Source: Scilla litardierei (lineage: Eukaryota; Streptophyta; Magnoliopsida; Asparagales; Asparagaceae). Taken from it: a stretch of DNA of 64,000 nucleotides. The stretch lies in assembly GCA_030789695.1 (NCBI GenBank), contig CM061141.1, positions 277,085,871 through 277,149,870 on the forward strand, read 5' to 3'. The notes beneath the pieces were generated by a model, which worked only from the letters and a program-made list of their open reading frames with translations, did no database searches and had not been told where the DNA came from. Shown piece after piece: positions 61,212 to 64,000 of the stretch. Each line of letters begins with the position of its first letter. The stretch's first letter is position 1. A program made the translations under genes and the position numbers.

Positions 61212-63836
61212 TGTAGGAATATTATGCCCTCAAGGCCATTTATTCCTGTGTGAATAGCACAAACATCTTGTTCAAAATAACAGTAAGCTGTTTGGTAATG
61301 ATTTATCCAAGTTATTTTATAATTAGATATCAACTTAGGTAAAGTCCTGAGACTTTATGCAAGGTCAAACGGGTATCGAGATGAGTATCTCGATCATGGA
61401 GAAACGTTTGACCGTCTGTAGCATAAGTCTAAAATGGTTCGTGGTCGTAGATGTTCCGAGACAAGGATATCGAAACATCGGATAGACCATTGTGTCTTAG
61501 TCTTCACCGTTTAGCGGTGGCGATGATCTCATGATCGCTTGACTTGGCGAAGTCGAAGACAAGACACAGGTGCTCATTAGAATGAGTTCACTGAACGATC
61601 CACTAGGGTTATCATATGGTTATATTGACCAATCTGTCAGCGATAACTCTGAGTGATGATAGGATAGTTGGTCTTTTGACTTGAGGTCATTTTGACAAAC
61701 CTGTGCGTGAACGGTGCCACTTATATCAACTGACCTAGCTTCGAGGCAATGCCTGTCGAAAGGTCTTTTGATTGGGTGTCACTTGAAACGTACGAGGCGA
61801 GTAATGACCAAGAGAGGATTCGTCTCTCCCGGTCAATGGGAGTTAGTGTCGTAGAGTTAGTTCGGTCTTTAGTAAAAACTCTGCGCAGAGTATGTTGGAA
61901 GAAGTCCAACATTTATTGACTAAAGATTGATCGAAACTAACCGGAGTCAAGTTATTGGGGTTGACAGCTTTGACCGTACCCTAGACTTGATCTACACGAC
62001 ATAGTTTAGACGAAGAGACTATAACTGCAGAAATCATCACGGACACAGTCAGAGTGGTCCCGACAAGACTCATGTCAATGAGTCAACCACATAATGATGA
62101 TTCCTGAAGCAGGGACGGTAACCACTGCTCGTGGTCACTGCTGTATAGGGCTTCGAGCCCAACCTGTTGTAAGGGTCAGGCTGTAAGGTCTCACACAGAG
62201 TGCGATTCTTCGTCTAGTAATAGGTAGAAATTAGTTAGGGAGAATAATTGCATTTTTGATGCAAGGGATGGAATAATTGCATTTGATGCAATATGGTAAT
62301 TTAAGCCTAGATAGGGACTATTTTGCATTTGATGCAAAAGCGATTAAATATGTATTAAGTTGTTTAATACAATATTTAATAAGATAAACGCAAGGAAAAG
62401 TTCACGGGTAAGACGGGAATGTCCCGGTCTAGACCCAGGTTCGAACGGCGTCCAAATCGGACACCAGATGCTCAAGAAATGCCCAAAACAGCCCAAAGGG
62501 TCAGATCAGGCCAGACCAGGCAGACCAGCTAAGTCTGGACCTGGTCTGGCCTGCTGGCTAGACCCAGTAAAACCCAAGCCGGCCTGGGCCTGGGCACCCA
62601 AACCCGCCTGGGCCTGGGCGCCTGGGCGCAGGCCCAGACGCTGTGCGCCTGGGCCTGGGCCCAGGCGGCCCAGGACGCCTGGGCGCTGGGCGCCCAGGCG
62701 TTCTGGGCCGGGCCCCTGGCCCGGCCCAGGCGCCCGCCTGGGCGCCAAGCGCCAGGCGCCAGGCGCCAGGCTAGCGCCTGGGCGCCCGCGCCCAGACTTG
62801 GGCGCCCGTGCCCAGGTCTGGGTTTGTGCGCCCAGTCAGGTTTTGGAGGCTGTGGGGCCCACTTGCTGGGCCCCATTAATGGTTGCAGAACCCTAGATCT
62901 ATTGGGCAGATTTGACGGCTGATTTTAGTCGAAAATCAAGCCTTGGGCTGATCTTTGGACACTCAATTGGAGGGTCAAACGAACTCCGATTGACGAACGG
63001 TTTTTTCCTATGCGTTCACCGTTGAACGCTCGTCGTATTGATAGGTTGTATCAATCTTGAAGCTCAACGGTGAGTGAGTTAAAATTCACGGAAGTTTGCA
63101 ATTTGTGAAGTGCAAACTAACTTGATTTTAATTAACTCATTATTTAGTCCCACATCGGATTTTGAGAAAAGGGGAGAGTCCGCCGCCTATATAAATAGGG
63201 GTCTTCCCCCTTTCTCAAAACTCGTCCCAAGCTCTAGATCTGAGCGGCTCTCGTAAATGTTGGAGCACGCTCGGATCTAGGCTTAAATTAATATTTCTCT
63301 TCTCCCTAAATTTCTTCCTTACTCCTGCGGGCTCTAGCAAAGCCGCAAAGGAGTTCGGATTCTGGATCCGAAATCTAGGCGGAGGTTTCACTCGCGTGAA
63401 ACTTTCTTCGGCGCGTGGTTGGCTCGGTGACACGGGATTGATCGCCTCGGGATGCGGAACGGTTCGAGGAGCGGTTCGGGGAGCGGTTCAAGGAGCGGCT
63501 CGGCGTGGGACGGGAGCAGCTCGGAAGACGGCGCGGAACATCTCGCCTGCCCCAGGGCTGAGATTCCGGGTATGTGGTTAAAGTATTTTATTAGCATTAG
63601 TTTAGTTTAATCGCAGTAGGCTAGATCCTTCTTGGGATAGTCAGATCCATCCCAAGTCGGCATAGATCTTGGCATAGGGTCTTGGACCTTAGGGCTAAGT
63701 TAAAATTGTTTTAACTGCATGTTAATTTAGATTAACTAGTTTTTTTTCCGCTGCAAATGATTTTTGTGTCTATGTTCCGTCCGACTTAGGACGTGACTAG
63801 AGTTTTTGTGCCCTAAGGGACCGCGAATTACCTACA
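61212..63836 (+). mobile_element. 2.6 kb 5' LTR of another LTR retrotransposon
   Basis: TGTAGG at the left and CCTACA at the right are exact inverted ends, and the primer site TGGTATCAGAGCC starts two bases after the right end. The left end cuts the Mutator-like transposase frame. TATATAAATAGGGG at 63188-63201 is a strong TATA region, with AGTCCCACATCGG 45 bp upstream. With only the LTR visible, copia or gypsy cannot be decided. Confidence 0.88.
62560..62840. repeat. GC-rich GGCGCCTGGGC-type repeat inside the LTR
   Basis: A ~280 bp tract of overlapping words GCGCCTGGGC, GCCCAGGCGC, CTGGGCCTGGGC and AGGCGCCAGGCGCC. Many are mutually complementary, so extensive foldback is possible. Open frames across it are composition artefacts. 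Confidence 0.88.
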
Positions 63837-63837
63837 G

Positions 63838-63851
63838 TGGTATCAGAGCCT
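63838..63851 (+). other. Primer binding site, initiator tRNA-Met type
   Basis: TGGTATCAGAGCCTAGG follows LTR end CCTACA after one spacer base. Confidence 0.92.
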
Positions 63852-64000
63852 AGGTTTGCGTAGTCGATCTAGGTACTGCGATTTCATTAAAGCCGTTAAT
63901 GCTTTTAAATGCTTTTCAAATGTTTTTAAAGTTATGAGATAAAATTTTAAAAATGTTTTAGATGTTCAAAAATACTTTTTGATATTTTTGATCATGAAAA
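63852..64000 (+). other. Start of the internal region of the last LTR element
   Basis: AT-rich leader with no ORF before the window ends. Confidence 0.7.

Noticed and set aside
62360..62896. 178-codon Pro/Ala/Arg-rich frame and its antisense partners
   Set aside because: It is inside an LTR and produced by the GCGCCTGGGC repeat; both strands are open.

Overview
The window is nuclear DNA of a seed plant, most likely a flowering plant. Two things show this: a plant-type, 14-exon gene for the gamma subunit of the cytosolic chaperonin (CCT3/TCP-1 gamma), and a dense set of plant transposable elements (Sireviruses, short-LTR Ty1/copia, an Athila/Tat-type element with a tRNA-Asp primer site, Mutator-like, hAT, an L1-type LINE). 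I cannot name the species.

Layout. 1-4595: decayed short-LTR copia element on the + strand; its 3' LTR ends 146 bp before the CCT3 start codon. 4742-33332: CCT3, all 14 exons open and joined by GT-AG introns, 557 codons plus stop. Introns 2, 3, 4, 8 and 9 are long; intron 8 is 14.9 kb. Intron 3 holds a fold-back element, intron 4 a ~2.9 kb element with long terminal inverted repeats, intron 9 a MITE-like element. Intron 8 holds a minus-strand Sirevirus reduced to LTRs plus gag, itself hit by a complete 1.7 kb miniature LTR element (20974-22670) and a 3.9 kb LTR element (23371-27236), followed by a 660 bp hAT element. 33333-35433: CCT3 3' end, a second hAT element and two decayed tRNA-Pro-like sequences.

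35434 to the end is a nest without host genes. A second copia (LTR 35434-35587, decayed gag-pol to ~41416) is interrupted by a gag-only, Athila/Tat-like LTR element (from ~41417). That is interrupted by a Mutator-like element (from ~45676), which is split by a full-length 13.2 kb Sirevirus (46371-59545, TSD TGTAT). The Sirevirus carries an antisense LINE fragment (55532-~57420). The transposase of the Mutator-like element resumes at 59779 and is cut at 61211 by another LTR retrotransposon, of which only the 2.6 kb 5' LTR, primer site and first internal bases lie in the window. The insertion order can be read directly: copia, then Athila-like, then Mutator-like, then (order unknown) Sirevirus and terminal LTR element.

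The only gene with a clear cellular role is CCT3. The least explained coding sequences are the 165-codon ORF of the miniature LTR element, the ~200-codon ORF after pol in the large Sirevirus, and the small ORFs after gag in the Athila-like element. All splice sites, boundaries and homologies were read by eye; no search was run.
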